A DNA stretch of 64,000 bases from assembly GCA_947307295.1 (NCBI GenBank), contig CAMZIQ010000001.1, forward strand, positions 189,988 to 253,987. The letters run 5' to 3'. Shown in pieces: positions 1 to 7,724 of this stretch. Within the stretch, counting starts at the first letter, position 1, and each line of letters begins with the position of its first letter. This DNA comes from an uncultured Pseudomonadota bacterium (lineage in GTDB: Bacteria; Pseudomonadota; Alphaproteobacteria; Rs-D84). A program made the translations under genes and the position numbers. Below the pieces are notes generated by a model that did not search any database, was not told where the DNA came from, and worked only from the letters and a program-made list of their open reading frames with translations.

Positions 1-449
1 GGATTACCATTACTGATACGTATCATATCAAAACGCGGATCATCCAACTTTTCATCAACTTCATCTTTTGTATAATAATTATTCACATTAACATTAGTAG
101 TATTACCAGAAGAAGCCGCACTTGGTTTTGTCACACTATTATAAGAATGTGCAGGTGTTATCACAGGAAATCTTGAACCAGAATTTGTTGATGTTGTACT
201 TGTGACAGAGCCACCAACCGTAGTCGGCGCAACAGTTTTTGCTTTTGCACGAACGGTTCCGATACGCGGACTGGCTGCACTTGTTGTCTTTACCGCAGCA
301 GATTTAGCTGGCAAAACCTTTGCCGACGCAGTTGAAGTCGGAACGGTTGTCCCTGGTGTGGCACTTTTACCACCCAGAACCCTTACAGACGATGCTGCGA
401 AAGCGGTCATTGGTATACACAACAAAACAAAAATCAAAAATTTTTTCAT
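1..449 (-). CDS. Exported Ser/Thr/Ala-rich protein, partial (runs off the left edge)
   Basis: The reading frame opens at an ATG at 447-449 and stays open to the window edge, giving about 149 residues. It begins with a Sec-type signal peptide (MKKFLIFVLLCIPMTAFA, cleavage likely after AFA). A low-complexity Ala/Ser/Thr/Lys-rich stretch follows, and then NVNNYYTKDEVDEKLDDPRF, a pattern often found just before a coiled-coil or trimeric stalk. The gene starts 13 nt after the stop of the exported glycine-zipper protein upstream, so the two are probably one operon. The C-terminus is not visible. A trimeric surface fibre or adhesin-like protein is possible, but that rests only on the YTKDEVDEKL pattern. 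Confidence 0.75.
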   Translation of the reverse strand, partial: MKKFLIFVLLCIPMTAFAASSVRVLGGKSATPGTTVPTSTASAKVLPAKSAAVKTTSAASPRIGTVRAKAKTVAPTTVGGSVTSTTSTNSGSRFPVITPAHSYNSVTKPSAASSGNTTNVNVNNYYTKDEVDEKLDDPRFDMIRISNGN

Positions 450-462
450 TTTTTAATCCTTT

Positions 463-1221
463 TTATTTCTTTTTAATAAACTTGTTAATCAAAGCATCAG
501 TAGCCGGATCATTTTTTTCATTTTCAAGTGTTTCTAGTGCCTTAATTATCTCGTCATATTTCGTAGGATTTGTGTCTCTCAGCGCCTCTAATCGAGCCAC
601 ATACAATTCTTCGTTTGTAAGGGCCTTTTCGCCCATCACTTTTCCGCCAATCAACTTATTACCAAATGCTTCCATCACACCAACACCAAGACCAGCACCA
701 CCAAGGGTACTTGCTACTATACCACCAACCCTGGCACCTTTCTTAGCATCTAATATACGTTTTTCCATTTCGTTTGCATTTGCCCAAGAACCACATTCAA
801 TAGTTTCGCCCCACATGAAATACCTTGCAGGCACATCTGCCACAGAAATTCTTGGATCATCAGATTTCAATTCTACACGCACAAAACATACATTATTTTT
901 CGGATTCGCTGTATCTTCAACCATACTGGCATAACCAGAAGTATCGCTGTACCGAGAAGCCCACACAAAAGTGTTTCCTATACCAATATTATTATTGATA
1001 CAAGCATTACGTTCTGCTTCGCGATTATCTTCTGCTTCTGAAACTGTAGCGGTACTAGTCGAAGTAGCACCAGGTGTCGCAGACGCATTAAGTTGATTAA
1101 CAGATGCAGTATGACGTGCAGCCGGTCTCATCGCTTGACCATACATTGCAGGACGAGAATTCGCAGCTTCGGCACCGCTAAACAACATAGACAAAACAGC
1201 TATTGAGACTAAATATTTCAT
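463..1221 (-). CDS. Exported glycine-zipper protein of unknown function
   Basis: The protein has 252 aa. The ATG at 1221 was chosen because it opens a clear signal peptide (MKYLVSIAVLSMLFSGAEA) and is preceded by AAGGAAA on the minus strand; a longer in-frame extension to 1275 lacks these. The mature region starts with a Ser/Thr/Ala-rich segment. It is followed by a Cys-containing globular part with three cysteines (NACINN, NNVCFV, IECGSW), a glycine-zipper-like hydrophobic run near residues 165-190 (VGGIVASTLGGAGLGVG) and a charged helical tail. A TGATATAAT extended -10 lies at 1247-1255. I recognise no family. The layout recalls the Ala/Gly-hairpin exported proteins elsewhere in the window, but I see no convincing alignment to them. 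Confidence 0.8.
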   Translation of the reverse strand: MKYLVSIAVLSMLFSGAEAANSRPAMYGQAMRPAARHTASVNQLNASATPGATSTSTATVSEAEDNREAERNACINNNIGIGNTFVWASRYSDTSGYASMVEDTANPKNNVCFVRVELKSDDPRISVADVPARYFMWGETIECGSWANANEMEKRILDAKKGARVGGIVASTLGGAGLGVGVMEAFGNKLIGGKVMGEKALTNEELYVARLEALRDTNPTKYDEIIKALETLENEKNDPATDALINKFIKKK

Positions 1222-1246
1222 ATTACTTTCCTTCTTTATACGAAAC

Positions 1247-1255
1247 ATTATATCA
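1247..1255 (-). promoter_or_regulatory. Extended -10 promoter element
   Basis: The minus strand reads TGATATAAT, a perfect TGn extended -10. The predicted transcript start is near 1240, about 19 nt before the ATG at 1221. There is no clear -35. Confidence 0.5.
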
Positions 1256-1297
1256 CAAAATAGACTAAAAAACAAATAGAAATAAATTAAAAAAATA

Positions 1298-1885
1298 TTA
1301 TTTTTTCCATTTCCATTCTATTTTTGATTCTTTGCCATGAATCAATCGTGAAATATTTTCCCTGTGTCGCCAAAAACAAAGCAAAGCTATAGCCAAAAAA
1401 CCAAAACCAACACCAGTTCCAATAACAAAACCCAACACAGGCATTAAACAAAACACTACTGTTGCACCCGCAGAAGATATTCCTGTTCCCAAAGAAACAA
1501 TCAACCATTCAATTCCGCATATCACAAACAACAACGGATTCACAGCCATCAATACACCAAACAACGAAGAAATCCCTTTACCCCCATGAAATTTCAGCCA
1601 AACTGGGAAACAATGCCCAACTATTGCGAAAAAGCCACACCACGCAGCAAAGCTTTCACCACCGACATAGCGCCCAATTAATACTGCGATTATAGCTTTG
1701 AACATATCCAACAACCAAACCAGTCCAGCCAAACGCAATCCGCCCACACGCATAACATTCGTAGCACCAATATTGCCCGAACCCACCTTTCTTATATCGC
1801 CCTTGTTAAAAAGTTTTGCAATAATCAATCCAAAAGGGATAGAACCCAACAAATAAGAAATTATTATTGAAAAAAAGTATAACAT
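1298..1885 (-). CDS. plsY: Glycerol-3-phosphate acyltransferase PlsY
   Basis: This inner-membrane enzyme transfers the acyl group from acyl phosphate to glycerol-3-phosphate, the first step of phospholipid synthesis. The protein has 195 aa, normal for PlsY. The family signatures are visible in order: GSIPFG near the N-terminus, GSGNIGATN with the conserved Ser/Asn/Thr loop, the HCFPVWLKFHGGKG motif, and alternating hydrophobic segments that fit five transmembrane helices. The C-terminus is short and basic. The start is supported by AAGGAA upstream on the minus strand. It appears monocistronic, divergent from rpsT. Confidence 0.95.
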   Translation of the reverse strand: MLYFFSIIISYLLGSIPFGLIIAKLFNKGDIRKVGSGNIGATNVMRVGGLRLAGLVWLLDMFKAIIAVLIGRYVGGESFAAWCGFFAIVGHCFPVWLKFHGGKGISSLFGVLMAVNPLLFVICGIEWLIVSLGTGISSAGATVVFCLMPVLGFVIGTGVGFGFLAIALLCFWRHRENISRLIHGKESKIEWKWKK

Positions 1886-1959
1886 TATATTTTTCCTTGA
1901 TTTTGTGTTTGTTTTTTATACAATAGCATAAAACCATTTAAAAATAAAAGGAAAATAAA

Positions 1960-2220
1960 GTGGCAAATCATAAATCTTGTAAAAAAAGAATTTTAGTGAC
2001 AGCTAAAAAGAACGAAATCAACACAGCACGTCGCAGTGCTGTGAAAACAGCAACTAAAAAAGCATTAAAAGCAATTGAATCCGGCGATAAAGCCGCTGCA
2101 ATTGCCGCAACACGCGCAGCAGAAAGCAAAATCATGAAAGCTGCCGGCAAAACAATGCCAAAAAAGACTGCTGCACGCAAAGTTTCTCGTTTGACAAAGA
2201 AAGTTGCTAAAATTGCTTAA
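1960..2220 (+). CDS. rpsT: 30S ribosomal protein S20
   Basis: This is an 86-aa, Lys/Ala-rich primary 16S rRNA-binding protein of the small subunit. The N-terminus ANHKSCKKR and the body (RRSAVKTATKKALKAI) are typical of S20. The start codon is GTG rather than ATG, preceded by AAAGGA with about 8 nt spacing. No in-frame ATG gives a full-length S20, so the GTG is firm. A Rho-independent terminator follows about 45 nt downstream. Confidence 0.97.
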   Translation: MANHKSCKKRILVTAKKNEINTARRSAVKTATKKALKAIESGDKAAAIAATRAAESKIMKAAGKTMPKKTAARKVSRLTKKVAKIA

Positions 2221-2261
2221 TGAATGAAGCACGTTTTTATCGTGCAAATTCACTTTCAGAT

Positions 2262-2291
2262 AAAAAACCGCTCAATCGAGCGGTGTTTTTG
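2262..2291 (+). terminator. Rho-independent terminator of rpsT
   Basis: ACCGCTC-AATC-GAGCGGT forms a 7-bp stem at 2267-2284, flanked by AAAAAA and followed by GTTTTTG. Confidence 0.85.
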
Positions 2292-2358
2292 TGCTAAAGC
2301 TTATTATAAAACTTGCATTTTACGGAAAATATTATATAATCAATCGCAGTAAAGTTTT

Positions 2359-2434
2359 GGATGCGTAGCTCAGTTGGTAGAGCAACTGACTCTTAATCAG
2401 TGGGTCCAGGGTTCGAATCCCTGCGCGTCCACCA
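2359..2434 (+). tRNA. tRNA-Lys (anticodon CTT)
   Basis: The cloverleaf is complete. The acceptor GGATGCG pairs with CGCGTCC (one G-T pair). The D arm is GCTC...GAGC, the anticodon stem ACTGA/TCAGT encloses loop CTCTTAA, and the T arm is CAGGG/CCCTG with TTCGAAT. CCA is encoded. Loop positions 34-36 are CTT, which reads AAG lysine codons. Confidence 0.96.
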
Positions 2435-2442
2435 CAAATAAT

Positions 2443-2468
2443 AAAACACCCGTAGTGGTGTTTTTTAT
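2443..2468 (+). terminator. Terminator after tRNA-Lys
   Basis: AAACACC/GGTGTTT stem with a short CGTAGT-like loop followed by TTTTTT, directly downstream of the tRNA. From here to 2620 I see no gene, only AT-rich promoter-like sequence and the palindrome AATACTAGTATT at 2514-2525. Confidence 0.75.
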
Positions 2469-2620
2469 TTGAGTAGCGCAACATGATAAGAAGCCTCAAA
2501 GCGTTTTTTATTCAATACTAGTATTTTATTAAATATTACCCTAGGCATTCAAACCTGACGATATTTCAAATATTTTAAGATAATATATTTGTGTAAACCC
2601 AAAAATCAAAAGGAGAAAAA

Positions 2621-3184
2621 ATGAAAAACAAAACCCTATTTTTGCTGGCATCACTTTGCAGCGTATGTTTGCTAACTAGTGCTTGCACTACATGCCCAAC
2701 ACAAACTCATGATAATCATGGCTATCACGAACAACAGCAACACAAAAACAAACATCACAAAAAACACAAGAAACAACATAATGAACCAATCGTATTTCAA
2801 CAGAACTATTCCGCATCTGATATAGACAGCGTTTCCGCAAAAATGTCAACACGTAGCAATCAAGGTGGCGAAGTAGAAATGGGAATGATTTGGTTTCAAG
2901 AAACACCTGATGGTTTAAAAATGACGGCTGATTTAGTATATTTACGTCCAAACAAAACATATACAGCCGAAATTTATCAATGTGGCGCATGCAACGACAA
3001 CACATGCTGTGCAGTAGAAGCAATGTCTGTCGATTTGCCACAATTAAAAGTAAACAATGAAAACGAACGTTTAAAAGAATCTTATATAGTCCGTGGATTA
3101 ACCGCAACCCAATTAAACAATGCAAAGTTAGTATTAACACGTGACGATGGATACAAAGCCGCATGGGGCACATTGAAACAATAA
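2621..3184 (+). CDS. Lipoprotein with His-rich linker and a SodC-like fold lacking metal ligands
   Basis: The 187-aa protein has a lipoprotein signal with lipobox LLTSAC (lipidated Cys22), so it should be membrane-anchored in the envelope. A strongly His/Lys-rich linker follows (about residues 30-54). The C-terminal part resembles bacterial Cu/Zn superoxide dismutase in pattern: VEMGMIWFQETPDGLKMTADL mirrors the SodC GxVxFxETxxGLxxxxDLxxL strand pair, and VDLPQLKVNN with a later LVLTRDDG mirrors the SodC C-terminal half. The metal-binding GFHxHE is replaced by TYTAEIYQCG, so enzymatic dismutation is unlikely. Some bacterial SodC proteins carry an N-terminal His-rich metal-binding extension, which fits. 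A role as a copper or zinc chaperone or sensor is inference. The start has AAAGGAGA at good spacing. Confidence 0.5.
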   Translation: MKNKTLFLLASLCSVCLLTSACTTCPTQTHDNHGYHEQQQHKNKHHKKHKKQHNEPIVFQQNYSASDIDSVSAKMSTRSNQGGEVEMGMIWFQETPDGLKMTADLVYLRPNKTYTAEIYQCGACNDNTCCAVEAMSVDLPQLKVNNENERLKESYIVRGLTATQLNNAKLVLTRDDGYKAAWGTLKQ

Positions 3185-3212
3185 AAATCATTGCAAAAAC
3201 AAAAAAACAAAA

Positions 3213-3244
3213 AAAACATGGGGCGATTTCGCCCCTGTTTTTTT
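3213..3244 (+). terminator. Terminator after the SodC-like lipoprotein gene
   Basis: GGGGCG-ATTT-CGCCCC at 3220-3235 followed by TGTTTTTTT. The A-rich left flank lets it also serve the convergent gene that ends at 3268. Confidence 0.85.
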
Positions 3245-3267
3245 ATCTGATTTTCAACACTATAAAA

Positions 3268-4338
3268 TCAATACGCCGACCTTAACAATAGCGAAGATCG
3301 CTTGTTCGCCTCCCAAATTGTTTCAATAGCATCTGCAACAGGTTTGCCCCCGGCTTCCAATAAATTAATGTTTCCTGCACCTTTAGCATGATTACTACCA
3401 CCAATTGTAAGAAAACCCTTTGTATGAATAGCCATTAAATTACCATTATTATCAAACACCCCACCACCAGAATTACCACTCCACATTTGACAAGCAGATT
3501 CTACATTGACAATGTGATAACCGTTCGTTTTATATTTACAATATGAAACTTTTAGTTTATTTCCATCATAAAACATATCGTTATAATATGATTTTTCTTC
3601 ACTTTGCAAATAAGTCATAAATTCTTTGGGATATACAGAACGTATTTCTATTCCGCCTTTATCCCAACCATACGAAGCTTCATTCCCCTTAGAAACAATG
3701 CCTTTTCTGTCTTTTAAATATTTAATATATTTATTTTTAAAATTATTTATTTCCGCATTACTCATAATTTTAAGACCACCATACCCAATAAGTCGTGCAT
3801 TATAAGACGCATCAGCATTATCAGAATATTTGGCTTTACCGCTAAGCGAAACCCAATCAGTATCAGAAAATTTTTCATATAAAGTTGTTTTAAAACGACT
3901 ATCCACAGAAGCAGGAATAAGCTCGTAAATCGCCCAATCTTCAGAAGTAGCTTTATCATTCACAACATCATAATCACCATAGTCAAAAGGTTTCATATAA
4001 AAATAATCTCCATTCTGCATCCTTATTGTTATCTTATCTTTTACAACACCTGTTTTCCCATTGGCGACACAATGTTTCGCAGTATACACATATTTTTTTT
4101 GTTTAAAAACATTGCCTATATTAACTATCGTTCCTGTACAATAAACACTATCACCATCCACCAAAGCAACCACAGCACTATACGGTTCCACTGCTGCTTG
4201 CACAGCTGTCACATAACAACGTTTATCAACAGTATATTGATTTGCATATTTTCTATTTTCAACACAACCATCCAAAGCCGCCCAAACAGATACGGGCACA
4301 AACATAAAAAATGATAATAATATTACTATTCGTTTCAT
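3268..4338 (-). CDS. Exported trypsin-like (S1) serine protease A
   Basis: The 356-aa protein has a signal peptide (MKRIVILLSFFMFVPVSVWA) and an S1-family catalytic core. The triad is His89 in YTAKHCV, Asp134 in SEDWAIYEL and Ser290 in GNSGGG. Cys67 and Cys90 sit as in the conserved disulfide next to the catalytic His. Between Asp and Ser it carries GYGGLKIMSNAEI and a long Tyr/Lys-rich insert. The GYxxLK insert is also present in the two other proteases of this cluster, so they form one subfamily. The gene starts 3 nt after the coiled-coil protein gene and is last in a leftward cluster. Substrate unknown. Confidence 0.88.
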   Translation of the reverse strand: MKRIVILLSFFMFVPVSVWAALDGCVENRKYANQYTVDKRCYVTAVQAAVEPYSAVVALVDGDSVYCTGTIVNIGNVFKQKKYVYTAKHCVANGKTGVVKDKITIRMQNGDYFYMKPFDYGDYDVVNDKATSEDWAIYELIPASVDSRFKTTLYEKFSDTDWVSLSGKAKYSDNADASYNARLIGYGGLKIMSNAEINNFKNKYIKYLKDRKGIVSKGNEASYGWDKGGIEIRSVYPKEFMTYLQSEEKSYYNDMFYDGNKLKVSYCKYKTNGYHIVNVESACQMWSGNSGGGVFDNNGNLMAIHTKGFLTIGGSNHAKGAGNINLLEAGGKPVADAIETIWEANKRSSLLLRSAY

Positions 4339-4341
4339 TAT

Positions 4342-4788
4342 TTAATTTCGTTCACCACGTCCTGCATCCATGCGAGCGTTTTGACGTTTATTTAACTCCG
4401 TTTGCATCAAATCACGAGTGTTTTTAATTTCCCTGTACGCTGTACGTGCTTCAAAACGTTCTTCGGGATTAGTTTCATCTGAATCAATAGTTTTTTGTAG
4501 TTCAGCCAAAACTTCATCACTATCTTTTATATATCTTATCAATTCTTTTTCAGACATACTTCGTATTTCTTCTTTTAAACGATTGTCAAACGAATCGTAA
4601 TTTTGTTCAATCGCAGGTTGCACACTAACAACATCGTCTTTATGTTTTTTAAATTCTTTTTCAATCTTTTTTGGTTCTTGCGCTGTTTGATTAGATTTAT
4701 TGTTATTATATACAAAACTACCAACAGCCATACCACTTAGCAGTAAAGCTATTAACCCACCTGTTTTAAACTTATTTACTTTTTTCAT
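4342..4788 (-). CDS. Small membrane-anchored coiled-coil protein
   Basis: The 148-aa protein has an N-terminal transmembrane segment (about residues 10-27, GGLIALLLSGMAVGSFVY) with a basic start. The rest is highly charged and helical, with heptad-like stretches around EEIRSMSEKELIRYIK and EVLAELQKTI. No catalytic motif is visible. It lies between two S1 protease genes, with 3 nt to the downstream one, so it may scaffold, anchor or inhibit a protease; that role is inference from position only. Confidence 0.75.
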   Translation of the reverse strand: MKKVNKFKTGGLIALLLSGMAVGSFVYNNNKSNQTAQEPKKIEKEFKKHKDDVVSVQPAIEQNYDSFDNRLKEEIRSMSEKELIRYIKDSDEVLAELQKTIDSDETNPEERFEARTAYREIKNTRDLMQTELNKRQNARMDAGRGERN

Positions 4789-4826
4789 ATTTTAGCCCTT
4801 TTATTTTTTATAATTTCATATTCATC

Positions 4827-5714
4827 CTAAAACAAATTTGCATCTCGTATAATTTCATCTACTTCTTCATAATATATTTCTGGCTTTGTTGCCAAAGTAC
4901 TAGCATCTTTTGTTTGACCGATATCACTTTTTTCTGCCCAACACAAAATACCTATATCGGTTAATCTGTCATCAGCTATCAAAGCACTGCCAGAAACACC
5001 AGGCGCACCAGGACAATCTGTGTATATTTTATCTTTAATATCAACAACACCACAACCTTCGCGAATTTTCATATTTTCACCATCATCAAATATGCAAGAC
5101 AAAAGATTTTTGGATGAACAACGAACACAATTTTCTTTTCTGGATTCTGTACAAGAATACCCTCTTATCAGTTCCAATTCTATATCCGATATCGTTTGGT
5201 CTATGGTCGCAGCCGACAATGCGCCATTTTTTTGAAGATAATTTTTATACACATTTTTAATAATATTTAATTCATCATTATTCAACACTTTTAATCCATC
5301 ATAACCTATGATCATTAAATTTTTATCCATTACCGATGTGTCACTTAATTCTAAAACATCACCAGTGAAAGCATTTACATCCAAAACCATCGCATAGTCC
5401 GCATATGGACTGTCATTTTTTGGCAAAAGAACTGCCCCTGTATGTTTTTTGCCATCTGTTGTATAATAATCTACTTTACCATATTGGTTGACAGATTCGA
5501 CCACGTGCCGACAAGTTAGAATTATGTCATCAGATACGAATGTCCCCGTCCCGTTGCTGATTGGACCTTTTATATGAACCACTGTATTGAATGGGAATTG
5601 TGATTTTTCTGCTTCCGTCACATACCTTCGTATATCACCAGACGAACCAACCATATGCCCAAAACACATTACCGGTAAAAACAATAACATCAAAGAAAAT
5701 ATTATTCTTTTCAT
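4827..5714 (-). CDS. Exported trypsin-like (S1) serine protease B
   Basis: The 295-aa protein has a signal peptide (MKRIIFSLMLLFLPVMCFG) and an S1 protease core. The triad is His70 in LTCRHVV, Asp106 in YADYAMVLD and Ser241 in PGVSGSA. It shares the GYDGLKVLNNDEL insert with proteases A and C, but has an extra Cys cluster before the catalytic serine (CTE..ENCVRCSS..LLSC..EGCG). It begins 2 nt after the stop of the Ala/Gly-hairpin protein gene, so the two are probably translationally coupled. Chymotrypsin-fold proteases of this kind usually act in the periplasm or outside the cell. Confidence 0.86.
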   Translation of the reverse strand: MKRIIFSLMLLFLPVMCFGHMVGSSGDIRRYVTEAEKSQFPFNTVVHIKGPISNGTGTFVSDDIILTCRHVVESVNQYGKVDYYTTDGKKHTGAVLLPKNDSPYADYAMVLDVNAFTGDVLELSDTSVMDKNLMIIGYDGLKVLNNDELNIIKNVYKNYLQKNGALSAATIDQTISDIELELIRGYSCTESRKENCVRCSSKNLLSCIFDDGENMKIREGCGVVDIKDKIYTDCPGAPGVSGSALIADDRLTDIGILCWAEKSDIGQTKDASTLATKPEIYYEEVDEIIRDANLF

Positions 5715-5716
5715 GA

Positions 5717-6667
5717 CTACAAAACATCCTCACAACGTTGTGCGGCTTCCATTAACTTTTTTGTTAATGTAATAAGTGAAATATTTAACCCGGTTTCCAC
5801 CGCACCAGTTGCTATATTAGCGCCAGCCATCACATTAGACGCCACATTCAAAGCACGTTCTTTCTTTTTATCTTCTTCGGACATTGAAATTTTACTTTCC
5901 AAACTCATATAATTATCTGAATTTGCCGCCGCGCTAGTTCCTGTGCCGACAATGCCAATAGCAGTTCCAGCAATAGATGTTCCCATTACGCCTTTCATGC
6001 GCTTTTCAATTTTTTCAATATCTTTAACATCTATTTGATTACACCAAGTTTTTATGCCATTAAGTTTTTTCACTACCAAGGCATCATTGGGATTAATCCC
6101 CGATCTTTGTAATTCCATCGAAACATCTTTAACTGCATTAACCATTTCATTACATGCTGTTATATGTTGCACTAAATCAGATTGATTCACATTTATTCCA
6201 GACATTATCGCAGACGCTAAATTAGTCCCGATTGTCCCAGCCATCAATCCAGTACGCCAATTTCCAGCCGTTTTTGCTTTATCAACTTCTTCTTGCAATT
6301 GCATCAGTTCCGCAATTTGTCCAAAAGGCACAACAACTTCATTAAAAAATGTATTTAAATCCATAGCTTCAACACTACCAGAATCACACCCCCCAGCATC
6401 ACATATTTTTTTAATCAATCTGTCTATTTCTTCTTCGTGCTGATTTTTCTTTATCCCCGCTACCAGCGCACCACCGGCCGCCACCGTACCAACAGCGGTC
6501 ACCGCTGTATTAGCCTTTGATATATTAGCAACCTTTGCAATTTCATCTGATATTCCAGAACATGTGATACGTGCAGCTTCATAAATTTGTTCTGCTTTAC
6601 CAAGCGTATTTTCTGCAAAAACTGGTGTTAAAAAAAACACAAATAATATCGACAATATTCTTTTCAT
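5717..6667 (-). CDS. Exported Ala/Gly-hairpin family protein, copy 1
   Basis: This 316-aa protein belongs to a family with three members in the window. After a signal peptide (MKRILSILFVFFLTPVFA) come CSGISDEI, then the small-residue hydrophobic run ANTAVTAVGTVAAGGALVAG. A charged region follows (CDAGGC, LMQLQEEVDKA), then LGNWRTGLMAG with a second hydrophobic run, HITACN, GINPNDALVVKKLN, TWCNQID, KRMKGVMGTSIAG with a third run, and a terminal helix ending RCEDVL. The six cysteines match copy 3. The alternating Ala/Gly segments look like membrane-inserting or oligomerising hairpins. Its partner here is S1 protease B, 2 nt downstream. A TGAGATAAT sequence at 6692-6700 could give it its own promoter. 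Function unknown. Confidence 0.85.
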   Translation of the reverse strand: MKRILSILFVFFLTPVFAENTLGKAEQIYEAARITCSGISDEIAKVANISKANTAVTAVGTVAAGGALVAGIKKNQHEEEIDRLIKKICDAGGCDSGSVEAMDLNTFFNEVVVPFGQIAELMQLQEEVDKAKTAGNWRTGLMAGTIGTNLASAIMSGINVNQSDLVQHITACNEMVNAVKDVSMELQRSGINPNDALVVKKLNGIKTWCNQIDVKDIEKIEKRMKGVMGTSIAGTAIGIVGTGTSAAANSDNYMSLESKISMSEEDKKKERALNVASNVMAGANIATGAVETGLNISLITLTKKLMEAAQRCEDVL

Positions 6668-6727
6668 AAAACATCCTCTCTATAGATATATATTATCTCA
6701 TAAAACCCCAATAAACTCAATCGATTT

Positions 6728-7720
6728 TTATTTACCAAAAAATTCATCCAACAGTTTTTTCCCGACATCTTCTGGTCGTTCTTCTTGTTTTACATCTTTC
6801 AATTCTGGGTGAAATATAAATATACTATCAGGATTAGGATACAAAGCTTCGCTTTTTACCCCTCTTGCATGTGCAGGCCCCATTATAAAATTCATTCCTT
6901 TTGTCATTATACCCATAACATTTCCATCTTCATCGAAAATACCACTGCCAGAATTTCCATTCCATATTTGACAACCTGTCATTTTTCCAACGCTAGAATA
7001 CTTACACGAAGATAATTGCATACCACTTTGACCAAATATAGTGTCATAATATTCTTTGTTATTTACCTTCAAATCATCTATGAAACTTTTTGCGATTGCA
7101 TTACTAACCAAAATGCCATGAGTTGGAATATATCCAAGCTCAGGACGTTTCCTTCCTTTTACAAAATCATTTTGATATTCAAGATATCTTTTTCTAAATT
7201 CTTCGACCTGTTCATCACTTACAATTTTCAAAGAACTATACCCAGCTATCACAGCATCATAATTTCCCATATTCTTAAATTTTTTACTTATATAAACAGA
7301 CTTTAAATCTGGATGTTTTTCTTTATTTATGTGATATATAGCCCAATCTCTATCATCTGTACCAACCATCTCTTTCTTCACAAAAAAACGCTTACTGCCA
7401 TTGACCGAAGTAAGAACTATACTGGCTGTTCCGCCGAAATCGTTCTGCACACAATGTTTCGCAGTATATAAATATAACTCACCTTTTTTTTCTACTATGA
7501 CACCACTACAATAAATTCCATCCATAATATCTTTCAACGAAGCCACAGCATTAAAAGGCTTTGTTTGCTTTTGGGCTTCTGTCACATAACAACGTTTATC
7601 AATAGTATAAGGATTGTCTGGGCTGTTATCATATTTGCCATCAATACAGCCATCCCTTACTGCAAAAACAGATGCAGGCATAAACATTAAAAACGATAAA
7701 AATAATATTATTCTTTTCAT
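6728..7720 (-). CDS. Exported trypsin-like (S1) serine protease C
   Basis: The 330-aa protein has a signal peptide (MKRIILFLSFLMFMPASVFA) and an S1 core with His89 (YTAKHCV), Asp125 (DRDWAIYH) and Ser257 (GNSGSG). It is closest to protease A: both keep DGC, YTxDKRCYVT, YCxGxIV, the GYxxLKI insert and a matching Cys pattern near the serine (SSCKY, GCQIWNGNSG). It starts 4 nt after the LysM/LytM lipoprotein gene, so it may be co-transcribed with a cell-wall factor. The tail after residue 300 is charged and unlike protease A. Confidence 0.88.
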   Translation of the reverse strand: MKRIILFLSFLMFMPASVFAVRDGCIDGKYDNSPDNPYTIDKRCYVTEAQKQTKPFNAVASLKDIMDGIYCSGVIVEKKGELYLYTAKHCVQNDFGGTASIVLTSVNGSKRFFVKKEMVGTDDRDWAIYHINKEKHPDLKSVYISKKFKNMGNYDAVIAGYSSLKIVSDEQVEEFRKRYLEYQNDFVKGRKRPELGYIPTHGILVSNAIAKSFIDDLKVNNKEYYDTIFGQSGMQLSSCKYSSVGKMTGCQIWNGNSGSGIFDEDGNVMGIMTKGMNFIMGPAHARGVKSEALYPNPDSIFIFHPELKDVKQEERPEDVGKKLLDEFFGK

Positions 7721-7724
7721 CTTT

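Noticed and set aside
320..934. 204-aa plus-strand ORF over the two left-edge genes
   Set aside because: Both minus-strand genes have signal peptides and SDs; the plus frame looks like noise.
2514..2525. Perfect palindrome AATACTAGTATT upstream of the SodC-like gene
   Set aside because: A 12-bp AT-rich palindrome is expected by chance in this composition, and no second copy was noticed.
2688..3191. 167-aa minus-strand ORF opposite the SodC-like lipoprotein gene
   Set aside because: The plus frame has a lipobox, SD and terminator; the minus frame is an antisense shadow rich in Cys/His/Leu.
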